Shown here one piece after another: positions 26,611-38,700 of a stretch of 64,000 nt of DNA. The notes under the pieces are model-generated. The model had not been told where the DNA came from, searched no databases, and was given only the letters and a program-made list of their open reading frames with translations. A program made the position numbers and the translations under genes. The DNA is from Argopecten irradians (Eukaryota; Mollusca; Bivalvia; Pectinida; Pectinidae): positions 25,708,264 to 25,772,263 of the forward strand of contig NC_091142.1 in NCBI RefSeq assembly GCF_041381155.1. The letters run 5' to 3'. How positions within the stretch are numbered: the stretch's first letter is position 1; each line of letters starts with the position of its first letter.

Positions 26611-27443
26611 TAATATTATAAAGGTCAATCCATAACCACAACACCTGCAATCTTGCCTCATAGATAAAGTTATTTCTACCGAACTCTAACCTAAAACATC
26701 CTACAGAGTCCTACAACTGTTCAGAAATACGAATCGCTCGCCTTTGTATCTGTAATAGGGTGTATGTAGGGGTCCTGGAGCATCGAGGATGGCGTTATAT
26801 AGGAGTTTAAACTCTCCGTAACATTGGAAAATCACTAAAATTTTGCATGATTATTTTTGTCTCAACTACATGTCTCATTCTAGAAATTTCAAACAGCGGG
26901 GAGATACAAATGTAACCTAGTGAAGAACACTGCTGAGAAAGTCTTATCAACAAGTTAGGATCTGGTGGCCAGTCTAAGGAGTATGTAGTGTTGATCGGTC
27001 AGGTTTTTTCAGAGGGCAGAAATTATAAGTACGCAGTAAGTCGACAAAGATTTTAGTCTATATGATCCCTATGACCTGGAATGTAGGTATATGCCGTTTC
27101 AATGGATAAACTTGGTAGTTATACATAACAGCATGCTACAGGCCTAATATCTCTACCCTAGGTCTTTCGGTTATTCAGAAGAAGTCGTTTGAAAAGTTTA
27201 CGCATGGAGTATGGCGGACGGCCGACGGCCGACGACGACGGACAGAGCACGATCAGAAACCTAAATATAGTAATAATATTGTAACACAACCAGTGACAAT
27301 TGTATGTATGGCATTCTGATGATTAGTACGATATGTACCCTGTCACCTTCAACAGGCAGGTGTTTGTCGGATGAATGTGACAGGGTACACACCGTACTAG
27401 TCATCAAAACGTCATACATTATACAATTATGGCCCTCTGTGGA

Positions 27444-27544
27444 GGGATACATCTAGAATTGTCTCCCTGGAAAGAGTTATTTTCTCGAGGGCGAAGCCCG
27501 AGAGAAAATAACTCTTTTCAGGGAGACAATTCTAGATGTATCCC
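27444..27544. repeat. 101-bp near-perfect palindrome (H4)
   Basis: The arms start GGGATACATCTAGAATTGTC and the apex is GCGAAGC (27491-27497). Weaker symmetry extends to about 27432-27556. Downstream come TGACGTCA (27714-27721), a short tandem array, and CCAATCAGAA (27871), so the layout matches the elements at 20.1 and 21.5 kb. Confidence 0.93.
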
Positions 27545-27740
27545 GACACATAGGGACATAATTATTTTATTATACCGAACAAAATTAAAAGAAATCTCTG
27601 TTAAAAGAACCCATGAAGATATTTCCCAACAACAACGTTGTTAAATTCGTTGGGCTACAAAAAAATAAACAACACCGTTGCCATTGTTGGTTGACGTTGC
27701 AGATGACGTCAACTTCCGGTCACGTGCGGAGCTTCCAACG

Positions 27741-27813
27741 GGTTATTTCCCTCGGGGTTATTTCCCTGGGGTTATTTCCCTCGGGGGTTATTTCCCTGGG
27801 GTTATTTCCCTCG
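27741..27813. repeat. Five copies of GGTTATTTCCCTCGG
   Basis: Five head-to-tail copies of a 14-16 bp unit, alternating TCGGG and TGGGG endings. They lie in the tail of the 27.4-kb hairpin element, between its TGACGTCA and CCAAT motifs. Confidence 0.9.
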
Positions 27814-28031
27814 CCTTCCAATTCCGGGGGAAACATCTAACTTATTCAATGTCATGTGATCAAGTTTAATCCAATCAGAACATTCTAAATGAAAGTGAGG
27901 TATAATAATACGTTTTCACTGGATGTGTGTGTAACAATATCAATACGTAAAACTAAAGTAAAAGTTTCAAAATTATCCATAAGTTTCTAAAGTATTCCGA
28001 TGACTTTAATTTGCATGTGTTGTATAACTGT

Positions 28032-29023
28032 TAGGGCTGTGGATTGTCTAACATGTGGCGATCCGATCCGATCCACGATTCGAGGTTGACGATTCACAGA
28101 TCGGACCACGAATCACCAGTTAGATACAAGCAAAAGATTCAATTGAAGTCGAAACTGTTTTTATTGATAAATCAATAATGCTCTTATATATTGATAAATG
28201 TTTGATTGATAATAAAACCATTTTTAGCAGTTTTACATTCCTTATCATTAAGCAATAGAGTTACAGGTGAAGTGCAGCAGTATTCAGTCACTGCAACTAT
28301 AAAAAAATCAAATCATTTGAATTTTGAAATGACGTCATCTCAAAAATACTACTGCACATCAATTACGGCATGAAATCATCATGGTAAGGCATAAATAACC
28401 ATTTGAAAATATTTTCACTGTTACTTTTATTTTGGTCAAATACAGAATAAACATTGAGATTAAGAAAAAAAATGTTTAAATCTGTAAGAGCAGTTACAAT
28501 TTAATTTGGTTCTAGGCCTATAGTTTTTATTTTTAATCAAGTGATTTATGATTTTGACTCATAATTAGCCTACCTTTCGTTTTTGACATAGGGTTCACAT
28601 CTACATACTCAGTAGCCTAATGTAATATATTCGTATTTTTACATATTTCCGACCCCTTATGAAAACGAAATCAATTATCATCTTTTACATCTCTAGAATT
28701 CAATAATTATGTTTTATCATAATTATTTTATGAAGAATTCACAACACTGCATCGAAGCGTGGATACGAAAATAACATGTTGCTAGCTTTACTTCACGCAG
28801 CTCTTGTGTACTTCCGGTCTACTTCAAAGTGAAAACATCGATGATATTCAGATTTTAGTGTACATTCCTTCACATTTTTGAGCTATGACAGCATTAAAGA
28901 AGGTATTATTTTTTGCTTTTGAAAGATCGCGATCCACAAATATAAGGAGTAACGAATACTCGTATCCGATCTTTCTCAATAATTCGTGAATACTCGAGTA
29001 CTCGGATACTCGTTACAGCCCTA
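28032..29023. mobile_element. 992-bp hAT-like non-autonomous element
   Basis: The left end TAGGGCTGTGGATTG and the right end, read in reverse TAGGGCTGTAACGAGTATCC, are short terminal inverted repeats of the TAGGGCTG type found in hAT elements. An 8-bp direct repeat GTTGTATA lies at 29024-29031 and at 28019-28026; on the left five extra bases separate it from the terminus. ATCCGATCCGATCC and GATCGCGATCC motifs lie near the ends. No transposase ORF. Confidence 0.7.
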
Positions 29024-29062
29024 GTTGTATATAATTTTCGTACATGTATATCAGGCCATTTA

Positions 29063-29136
29063 TTTTTTTCTTTCTTTCTTTCTTTTCTTTCTTTCTTTCT
29101 TTCTTTTCTTTCTTTCTTTCTTTCTTTCTTTCTTTC
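29063..29136. repeat. (TTTC)n microsatellite
   Basis: About 74 bp of TTTC repeats with two TTTTC interruptions. Confidence 0.97.
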
Positions 29137-29382
29137 AGAGGTGAGAGTGTTATACCTATGAAGTTACAGATAAAGTCTACAATGGGTAAGAGTTATTCCC
29201 CTTGTAGCTTACAATATGGATAATAGCCGCTCCTGATACCAGTGTTCGATCTTTTGGACATTATATTATATATCATGTCGATCAGATCAAGAAACACGTC
29301 CAAACCCAAAAAGATCATAATAAGACTATGTCATTGTCCATTGTCTTACAACTAATAATTGATCTATGTGCATGTCATACAA

Positions 29383-29640
29383 CATCCTCAATACTCCGGG
29401 GGTTACAATGACGTTACACGTTACACTGTACTATATAAAGCCATGGACTATGTCTTAGTAAAACTGGAGGCAACATATATATGACACAGGTAATTTCAGC
29501 TGAATTTGTTCCTTTAACGCAAATCAAATAAACCTTTTGTTGGTCAGTTGTTTTTTCCTGAGCTGCCACCATTTTTACTATGAGATAGTACAGGGGTGGA
29601 TATACAATCAGTGATAGTAACCCCTAAATCATCGAGGATG
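29383..29640. mobile_element. CATCCTCGATACTCC-family MITE, copy 3
   Basis: It begins CATCCTCAATACTCCGGGGG and ends ATGATTTAGGGGTTACTATC in reverse, with TACTATGAGATAGTACAGGG at the inner edge of the right arm. It lies directly before the LINE remnant. Confidence 0.82.
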
Positions 29641-29699
29641 GCCACATAGGGTGTCCGAGTTACTTTTGGACCCAACAGAGTGTCCATAGACCATTTTAG

Positions 29700-32600
29700 A
29701 CTTTTTATTGGTCTAGATCAAAAATCGATAAAATTCGTATTCTAAAGTTGACTACATGTGAGCACGAGCATTTGAAGACTAAACCAATATCTTAATTACG
29801 TGATTTTCACATGACCTTTATGGATACTTTCAAATCTGTTGGGTATGGAGTTATTGCCAAACCTGTTTTTGAGTTAGATCCTTTTAAGTACAGATGTAAC
29901 ATCAGAGGGGGTGTTGCTCTTTTGTATAAAGAATCCTCTTTTGTTGTCCAAGCCATTGAGGTGGATAGTCCACGGATAGTAGGGGCTGAGATAACTATAT
30001 CTGATGATCTTGTATTTTATTGTTTTGGTGCTTATATGCCAGCTTCTAGAATGTTTATATCCAATATACTCTGAAAGAGGCAAGGTTATTTTTATGGGAG
30101 ATATGAATGTTAAAATCCAGGGTCCTAAGTGTAATTTTGTTGAAAATAAAAGGTCCAACATTTTCAAGATTTTTTAAACAGATGTAATCTAATATCAGTG
30201 GATATACAAGCTAAGTGTATAGGACCAAATAGTACTTTCTTCACTTAGACTGGAAATTAACACTTATTGACCATATTATTGTTGAATCCAGTTATTTTAG
30301 ATGAAAAGTACTAAGTTCAGTAAAGTTGCCAATTAATGTCACACGTGACTGTAGTACATGCAATAACAATTATACTCGGTTCAATTGGAAGAAGGTCGAC
30401 CATAGTGCTTACAAAGCAGTCTTACATAAGAATTTGTCTTGTGTTAGTAGTATAGATATTGGCGATATCGAACCAGGGTGTTGCTCTAGTTTCGAATGCA
30501 TAGAGAAATATTATGATAAGATAGTATATGCAATATTTAAATCTATCGAAGAAAGTATCCCAATTAAAATGTATAAATCTTATTTAAAACCATACTGGAA
30601 TGACCAGTTATCTGTTTTTCATCAGAATATGAAAAATACTAGGCAAATATGGATAAATGAGGGAAAACCGAGATATATGAACTCAGAAAGTTTTAAAGAG
30701 TACAAAGTTATGAAGAAAGAATTCTGGAAAGCGCTGAGGAAAGCGTTTGAAACCTATATGTATAATCAGTTATCAGAGATTGATAAATCAAGTGAAATAG
30801 ATCAAAAATTGTTTTGGTATCTTTTAAGGAATAAATGAAAAAAAACCACGACGGAATTGTCAAACAGAGTTTACATGTAATGGGGAAACATTTAGAGACC
30901 CTAAGATCTTGAAAATATGTTCAAGAATGATTACAGTAGTCCTTTTGATGACAGTTTTAAAGATAATATTTCAGGTAAAGTTACAGAAAATAAGTCAACC
31001 TTGCGAAGCTGATACGTTTTTAGAGGAACCCATTTCTATATCTGAGGTGAGGAACATTCGTAATAAGTTACAGATCAATAAGTCAGGGGGTCAAGATAGT
31101 CTTGTTTATGAACATCTGAAATTTGGGAATGTGGTGTTGTATACTCATCTATCAAATTTATTTAATGCTGTAGTTAAGTGTCGTTACGTACCAGCAAAAT
31201 GGAAAATGGGCACAATAATAACATTGTATAAGGGAAACGGTAAACCTGAAGATGATCCTAATAGCTATAGGGAATTAACTCTTTTTACCTGTCATTTTTA
31301 AAGTATTTGAAATGAATTTAGCCAAGAGATTGCAAGCAGCCCTTAATTCTAATAATTTTCCGAATAGACATCAATCAGCATATCAAAAAGACCTAAGTAG
31401 TCTGTTAACTTCATTTAACTTACAGGAAAGTATTAATAATAACCTGGAAAGATAGGAAGATGTTTATATAAACTTCCTCGATAGTAATAAGGCATTTGAT
31501 ACAGTGTGGCACGATGGGTTACGATATAAACTAAATAAGATCGGTATAACGTCAAAATCATAGCATATTTGAAATCAATATATACAGATATAACAAGTTC
31601 TGTTGTGTTTAATGGCTGGAATTCAAGATGGATACGGATGGAGAGAGGGATTTTACAAGGGAGTGCGTTGTCTGTCAAAATGTACTTAGTGTTTATAAAT
31701 AATTTATTAGACATAATTGAAAATTGTAATTATGGTGCGCTTGTTGTGGATTTAAGAATCAACGTACGAACACAAGCTGATGATATATGTCTAGTTAGTA
31801 CACAGCGTAAAAGTTTACAAAATATGCTTGATATACGTGATTTATACAGTAAAAAGTGGCGCTTCACATTTTCTGCAGTTAAAAGTAAAATAATGCGTTT
31901 CACAAGAACAAAGAAGCGAAACTGCGTTGTTAGAAATCTGTATCTATATGAGCAAATTCTTACTGTAGTTAAGGACATCACACATGTTGGTGTGATATTA
32001 AATAATAATTGTAACAGTATGGAACGCACAGTGCGTGCTTGTAATAAGCTTAGAAGTGGCGTCATGAGTTTAATCAGAAGCGGTGCTCATCCGTGTGCCT
32101 TAAATCCTTTGACTGTGTATAAAGTAATTAAATCAAAAATATATGCTTCTGTCCTGCATGGCTGTGAATTGTGGTGCCTTCCAAAATGTAAACTTACAAT
32201 GCTAGAAAGAGCTCAGAGGTTTATTTTAAAATCAATTCAATGGTTTCATACAAGAACTCGTACGGATATGTGTACGGGACTTCTTGGATGGTTCAGTATA
32301 GAGGCATATATAGACATGAGGAAATTGATGTTTTTTTGGTAGATTATTTAACTTCGATAAAAACTGTATGTCATATCACATATTTTTCACTCATATTTTT
32401 ATGTCAGACATGGGATCAAATATGTACAGTATAGTTTTACAAGTGATATATTAATTATTTTTTAGAAATATAATTTATACAAGTTCTTAAAAGAATATTT
32501 ATCAAATGGTGTGTTTCCAGTGAAGAGTTCATGGAAAGCGAAAGTAAAGTATAATGCACATTTATATGAAAAAAGCGCATCGAAAAAAACGATGCGTAGT

Positions 32601-33360
32601 GATTGTGATTTTAATAGATTTATTTTGGTCCATGAATGATTATTGATAAAACATCCGCAAATTAGAACATCAGTCTACAATATAACGTCATTAGTTGTTA
32701 ATTTAAGAAGTCCAGAGACGGATAAATTTATAGGTGTGGGAAAATGTATAATGATATATATACGCATATTGTTTTACAGTGTGGATTTACGGAAGAGGTG
32801 CGAGATCCGTTATGGTGTGAGCTTTTAAGTATAGATGGAATCGGTTTTAACGTGTACTTACATGCCCATTCAGACTTCCAATTATACTTATAGGTGGTAA
32901 AATATGCATGATTTGAACAGTATAGATATAACAGAATTTCGCCACATTTCTGTCAGATATGTTTCAAAAATGTTAATTGATTTTTTCAAATAGTTATCAC
33001 GTCTAATTATGACTATTCTTACTACTTGTACTATATGTAGTAAATTGATTGGGTTCATTGTGTATATATACATGTACATACCGAAGTGTTAATGTTTTCC
33101 CCCGATATATTATTTTTTTAATATTATTATTTTTTTTTTTATTTATTTACTATTATTATCATTATATTATTGTCTATATTTTGCACCTCTATAATGCACT
33201 ATAGATAGTACTAAATAGTTTTATGTACATTTACTCAACTAGTTGTCACATCGCTTGCATTATTCTTTGTACAGATTAAGCCATGTTGAATATTGTATAT
33301 TACATGTATATTATTCTATTTATGTGATCTTCAAATTGGAGGAAATAAAAAAAGAATAAT
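29700..33360 (+). mobile_element. Decayed non-LTR retrotransposon (endonuclease plus reverse transcriptase)
   Basis: Reading frames broken by stops and shifts still show an apurinic-type endonuclease at about 29811-30310 (RGGVALLYKES; VIFMGDMNVK; TLIDHIIVES after a shift), a linker at 30326-30838 (YWNDQLSVFHQNM; EIDQKLFWYLL), then reverse transcriptase at about 31020-32340. RT motifs are ADDDPNSYRE-like region PEDDPNSYREL, FLDSNKAFDTVWH, GILQGSALS and QADDICL in place of the usual YADD. C-terminal remnants continue to about 32870; the 3' end AATTGGAGGAAATAAAAAAA near 33335-33354 resembles a LINE tail. No ORF1 and no clear 5' end, so it is 5'-truncated and inactive. The clade is not determined. 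Confidence 0.9.
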
Positions 33361-35745
33361 AATCCTACTACTATAAAAGAGAGTGGCAGCCCGGTTTCAA
33401 CAAAAAAGATACATGTACGTAATTGTATTGTCTTCAACAGGGTTTTAGAAATCCGTGATGGTACATGGGGTACATACATCTAACGTTTCACAGTTTTCAT
33501 AGTGAAAATCTGTGATTTTTGTAAAAAGTTTTATTTTAGACTTTTCTTTATAATTCTCTGTTTTTGTAAATAAAAGGTCATATTTAGTAAGAAAAAGGAA
33601 TTAGAAATCAAAATGCATTGAAGAAATTATTTCAAGAATTTAAAATAATTATGTATAAAGTATGTGATACAATCTTTCTCAAGAAACATGTGTGTGTCAG
33701 CTTTATTGTATGTAATTCCTTTCCTTTGATCATTGTAATAATATCCTACCCACGCCGTGTGTTATTAGTGTTGGCTAGTTAACAAACAAAGAATATCTAC
33801 ATAGCTAATTGCAATTTTAATTACTCTATGGTCACTTGAAGTAAACACCTGTTCCTCCAGATTTATCTTCCCTTTGTACAAGTTATGTCACCATCATGAC
33901 ATTTACATGGGGTACATTTATGTACGTATGATCTCGCTTTAGACCCTCTAGAAATATGAGGTTATTAGCCGCTAAATCTAGGTGCGGTATAGTTATATAG
34001 TGGATATGTGATCACACAATGTATACTACATTGTATTTCACCCATCCCTATAACACCCATTGTTATAAAGATTAACCTTGCTAACAATCCTTGATCCACA
34101 GTTCCCGTTAGGGCTACAAAGTCAGCCCCCGTCTTGTGCCTCCGCCCACCTCATCAATACGACTTTCAAACAACACAAAAGAAGTTTGAATCTACACAAA
34201 AGAAGTTTAAATCTGCTTTCAGTTCAGACTGAGTCCTTATCATAACTAGACTTGCACAATCAATGACATAGCTAGTTATATAATCTGGCAACATTCCCGA
34301 GCATTATCAAGCCTTCAAAGTTGTTGCCCTATAATGACTTATCAGTAAGGTCTCGGGAGTTATTTCCCTTCTATTTAAATTAAATACGATTCCACTGACC
34401 AGAAATTTATAAACATATGTATGTTTCTGCTCTGACCAAATCATACCAAATGTTATTTCTTTACACGAAAACATGATAACATTATGATATAAATACCTTG
34501 TTAGATATTAAAATACCACCGAAAAACCCAGATAAAAGAGGGTTGATTTTTCAAATATTTAACCGATCGCCTCGTGCTCACAAACGCACGTGGTCGGAGC
34601 AAACATCGTAGCGCACATAATACAAAATGCAAAGTCACGTGCGGTTTGATTGACAGCTGGCGATCTGTCAAATAAACAGATAATAATATACATTGTACCT
34701 GCCGTCTAAGACAAATAGCCAATTAGTTCGTAACTGATTAATCAAATGGAAAATGAACTATATGTATCAAAGATGCCAGTGGTGACGCTTTTAAGGTGCA
34801 CCAGGATACTTTTTGCTTCCCAAGATTTATAAATGGAAAAAGAAGGGAAAACAAACAAAAAAATACATTTTTATATACCAAAATGAATATCAGGATATGG
34901 TGTTTCATCTCTGCATTATAGCTTTTACAGGAGATGTTCATATAATATATCATTAAAGAGTCTTTGAACCCAAACTCAAACAATTTCCTTCCACAAAACA
35001 TTAATGTACTTAATTTTATAATACATATGTTGTATGGATACCACTTGAGGTTGTGCCACTGTTATTTATTCCAATTTAAGACTATATGACTTGCTACAAC
35101 AAAATACACACATGTGCAAGTGATTGGATTGGAAAACATGGCAAGTTACATTAATGTTCGTGCTTAGTCCGCAAAACCTGTCTATATTATTAAGCCTTTT
35201 TAATATATTTTTTAATTAGCCTGATTTATATTAGTCAATTTTTTGAAAGCCTAATCATGTAATATAGGCAGGTTTAGCGGACTAGTTCGTGCTACGTAAC
35301 GATATTGAAATCGGACAACGTTAAACGGGACAACTTTCCTAATACATAAGAGCACAATCAGAGATATATTACATATTTGAATTTTGATCAGTTTTATCTG
35401 TAGGAATTTTGTAAGTTACAGTTACAATCACGTGTCAATTGTACCTCAAAACAACATTTTCCTCTCCCTATAAAGTACTTATTTACAACGAAATGTACAA
35501 CATGTATATAAGTATATTTAGTCCTACTTACGAAACTGAACATTGCTTTAATTCAAAATTGTTTATTTTCATTTTCAACTAAATATGGCGATCTCACAAT
35601 GTACTGGTGCACTTTAAACCATAAGTTTTACATGGACATCCAGTATTGTCAAATAATGGCCATACGCTCTGCAAGGGAGGGAACTCTTGCTCAATATCCG
35701 GTTTCGTTTTACAATCAGTTTGGCCGGAGCGTGGAATAAAACGTG
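33361..35745. other. Non-coding 5' flank of the dehydrogenase gene
   Basis: No gene is seen apart from the short MITE at 35165-35284. Two AT-rich minus-strand open frames (34501-34722 and 34738-35001) have no recognisable features. AGTTATTTCCCTT near 34357 resembles the tandem unit at 27741. I could not assign a promoter or TSS for the gene starting at 35746. Confidence 0.5.
35165..35284. mobile_element. 120-bp MITE with 9-bp target duplication, second copy
   Basis: The ends are TAGTCCGCAAAACCTG and, inverted, TAGTCCGCTAAACCTG. Perfect 9-bp direct repeats GTTCGTGCT flank it (35156-35164 and 35285-35293). It lies about 460 bp upstream of the dehydrogenase start codon. The interior is AT-rich and differs from the first copy, so mainly the termini are conserved. 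Confidence 0.93.
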
Positions 35746-38700
35746 ATGTTGTGTCCGAGCAGTATATTGATCACCGGGGCAAACCGCGGGATTGGCTTAG
35801 AACTTGTACGACAATTGTTGCTGCTAGAAACACCACCAAAACATGTATTTGCCACGTGTAGGAGTCCCGATAAAGCAGAGGTATGTGTGTCTACACACGT
35901 GCACGAGTGTAACGTTTACACTATGTACTGATGTATGTAAGCCGCCTATAGCTAGAGTGGCCATGTGTCGTATAAGAACGTGTGCTCAATGTGATAAATG
36001 TACAAGTAATACAAGAGATTAAGTTACATCTCGTTCGTACGCCAGACGTCAACTTCTTCTCAACATCCAAAAGGCATTATATGTAATGCTAAGTACTGAT
36101 ATTTAAAAAAAAAACCACTTGATTTTTCGGTCCGTGTCATAGATGTCATTACAATTTACATTTTATGTATTTGTAAACATCTATTTCTCGACAGTCCATC
36201 TACATGTAGATACCAGTTCGGCATTTTTTTATATCAACAAAGACAAATATCATAAAGTTAGCCCTAACTGCTATGCCACCAACTGAGCAGGCTGTCAACT
36301 AAACAATCCCCCAAATTAACATGCATTGATATATTAAATAAGGCACTATGGGTGCATCAACTGCAACTCTGCATATAAGTAGAAATAATTTTCTAAAATT
36401 TAGAATATACACCAAAGTAAGATAAAAGATGCCAAAAAGCGAAGGCTTCGTTATGTAAGGCAGATACTGATATAACTGATATAACTAAAGACTAATAAGT
36501 TATAAAGAATTAATTAAACTACATTTTTTATGTTGAAATTGTACTGTACCTATGGATTTTGAAGACAATCGTAAATATATTGAGTAAGCGTGCATTGTGA
36601 CGTCTGTCAGTAAAACCCTGGTATATGTTCACTGTATATAGAAAACAAATGCCATATCAATCTTGTTTTGCATTGCACAGGATCTTCAGAAACTTGCGGA
36701 GTCGAATGGAGCTGTTAGGGTGTTGAAGCTCGGTAAGTACTATTTTAAGAACAAATACGTATAGCGGTTTTCTCCTGACTGACAGTTTACTTGCCAAAAT
36801 AACTTAAAAATATGCTGCACTCAAGGGTCGATAAAATCAAAGTGCTTAACAATTCCAGATTGATTATTCTGCAGCATACATGTATACATACATATCCAGT
36901 AAACGTGATTGCTGTTGTTCCTGCTTAGGAGAAAAAAAATCTGTCCCCGTCAAACAATTCGTATATTGTTTTTATATGCCACCTCACGTTTTCAGCTGTG
37001 CCTTTGCCCTTTTGAATAAAGTTCTTATTTCTTTCATTGAGAATGACATTTTATGTTAGCGTAACCAATGATAAAAGGATAATAATCAATTAATTAATTC
37101 AAATACTTGGTTTTAAAATTAATTAATTCAAATACTTTGTTTTAAAATTAATTAATTCAAATACTCGGTTTTAACACTATGCCTTTAAATGGGAAAGAAC
37201 CTTAGTTAATTCAAATCATAAGAATTAACGAGTGTGTATATTTTCTTCATATATTTTCCACTTCAAATGTTTTTTTCTCCAGATGTCTACATGTATATCT
37301 ACAGCTGGTTGATTATCTTCCTCATATATTTAAGGTTTAACTTGAATAGATTTTATCATGAATACACTCAGATTTTTGTTTTATATTTCTATAACATAAA
37401 AATCTATTTAAATTAATCCTTATGATTAAATTCATTAAGGACAATCCCATTATTCAAAATTCATTTTGGGACTCTTTTGTCTATGAAATCATTACGCCGT
37501 CATCTGGGCCGATTCGAAGCGACTTTACAAACGGGACACCATTTTTGCCTTTATGGGCTGATAAAATAATTTTTTAAGTCAATGAAAATGCTCGTTACAA
37601 GTAAAATTGAATTATTTTCAGATGTCTCCGAACCGGAAAGTTTTCCCGGTGTCCGAGAGGAGGTGGAAGCTGTGTTACAAGGCGACGGACTTAACCTGTT
37701 AATTAACAATGCTGGGATTATCGCACGTGACAATCTGGCTGCCGTCACCGTTCAGAGGATGGAAAGCCTGTACCGGACAAACACTATCGGCCCACTGTTT
37801 CTGGCTAAGGTTAGTAGGTGTTCTTGTTTTCTATGGATTGAGTTGGAGATAGTTGTACTCCAGAAAACTTTAAAGCAAATTCGATCGCAGGTTCCATAGG
37901 AGTCATCACAATACATTCACATACCATGTGTATCTTGTCGTACGAAAGACAGACTTATCCAAATAATATAACTAATGTTCACCCTCCCTATTGCAAAACA
38001 TGTCGGACAACCATTCTGAGAATCATGTAAAATGACATTAAAATTTAGAACAAGAAGTGTCACTTACCTCTATACACTATTTGTATGTTGTGCCATGTTT
38101 CTATGATTTTATACACAGTTAAACTACTGTAAAGTCCATCTATATAAATGACAACTGTCTATAAAGGACTAGACTCATCAACCCCATTCGGTGTATAAAG
38201 TACACCTGTATCAAGTTCCTCGTTTGTTTGTAGGAGTTCCTTCCCCTTATTCAGAAGGCCGCCAAAGCGGGCAGTGGACAACCGATGAGCTGTTCAAAAG
38301 CTGCCATTATCAACATGACCAGTAAGGTGGGATCTATGGAGGACAATAGCAGTGGAGGCCGCTACCCATACCGTATTTCTAAGGTACACATAGTTATTTA
38401 TATAGTTCTAAGATATCTGAGTCCATCCTCGATTCTCTAATGACAACAGAACAGGTAATGTAATTCTTTAATGTACATCAAAAGAGTCGTATGAATGTAC
38501 ACTGTGGTTGACCGTGTGGCTTTGAAATTGGGCGTCGCTTTCTCAGTCTTTAAAGAATTTTTGCAGGCCTGTGATTGGTTCAGATCTGTTCCCCTGAACT
38601 GCCCCTAGTTTTACTATGAGAGAGTCTAGAGGTTTAGAGATTGTAAGTGATCGGAAGTTGAACTTCCGAACCCCTGGTGTATTGAGGATGTGTTCCTGTA

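Larger units (their letters stand above)
24785..26792. mobile_element. About 2-kb composite with long imperfect terminal inverted repeats
   Basis: Left ACCCCCACATACACCCTATT and GCAGTTGTAGGACT recur in inverse order on the right (AATAGGGTGTATGTAGGGGT near 26756; AGTCCTACAACTGTTC near 26708). Similarity continues inward about 150 bp. Three further structures are nested inside: a CATCCTCGATACTCC-family copy, a TTAA-flanked MITE and a long palindrome. No transposase-like ORF is visible. Confidence 0.6.
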
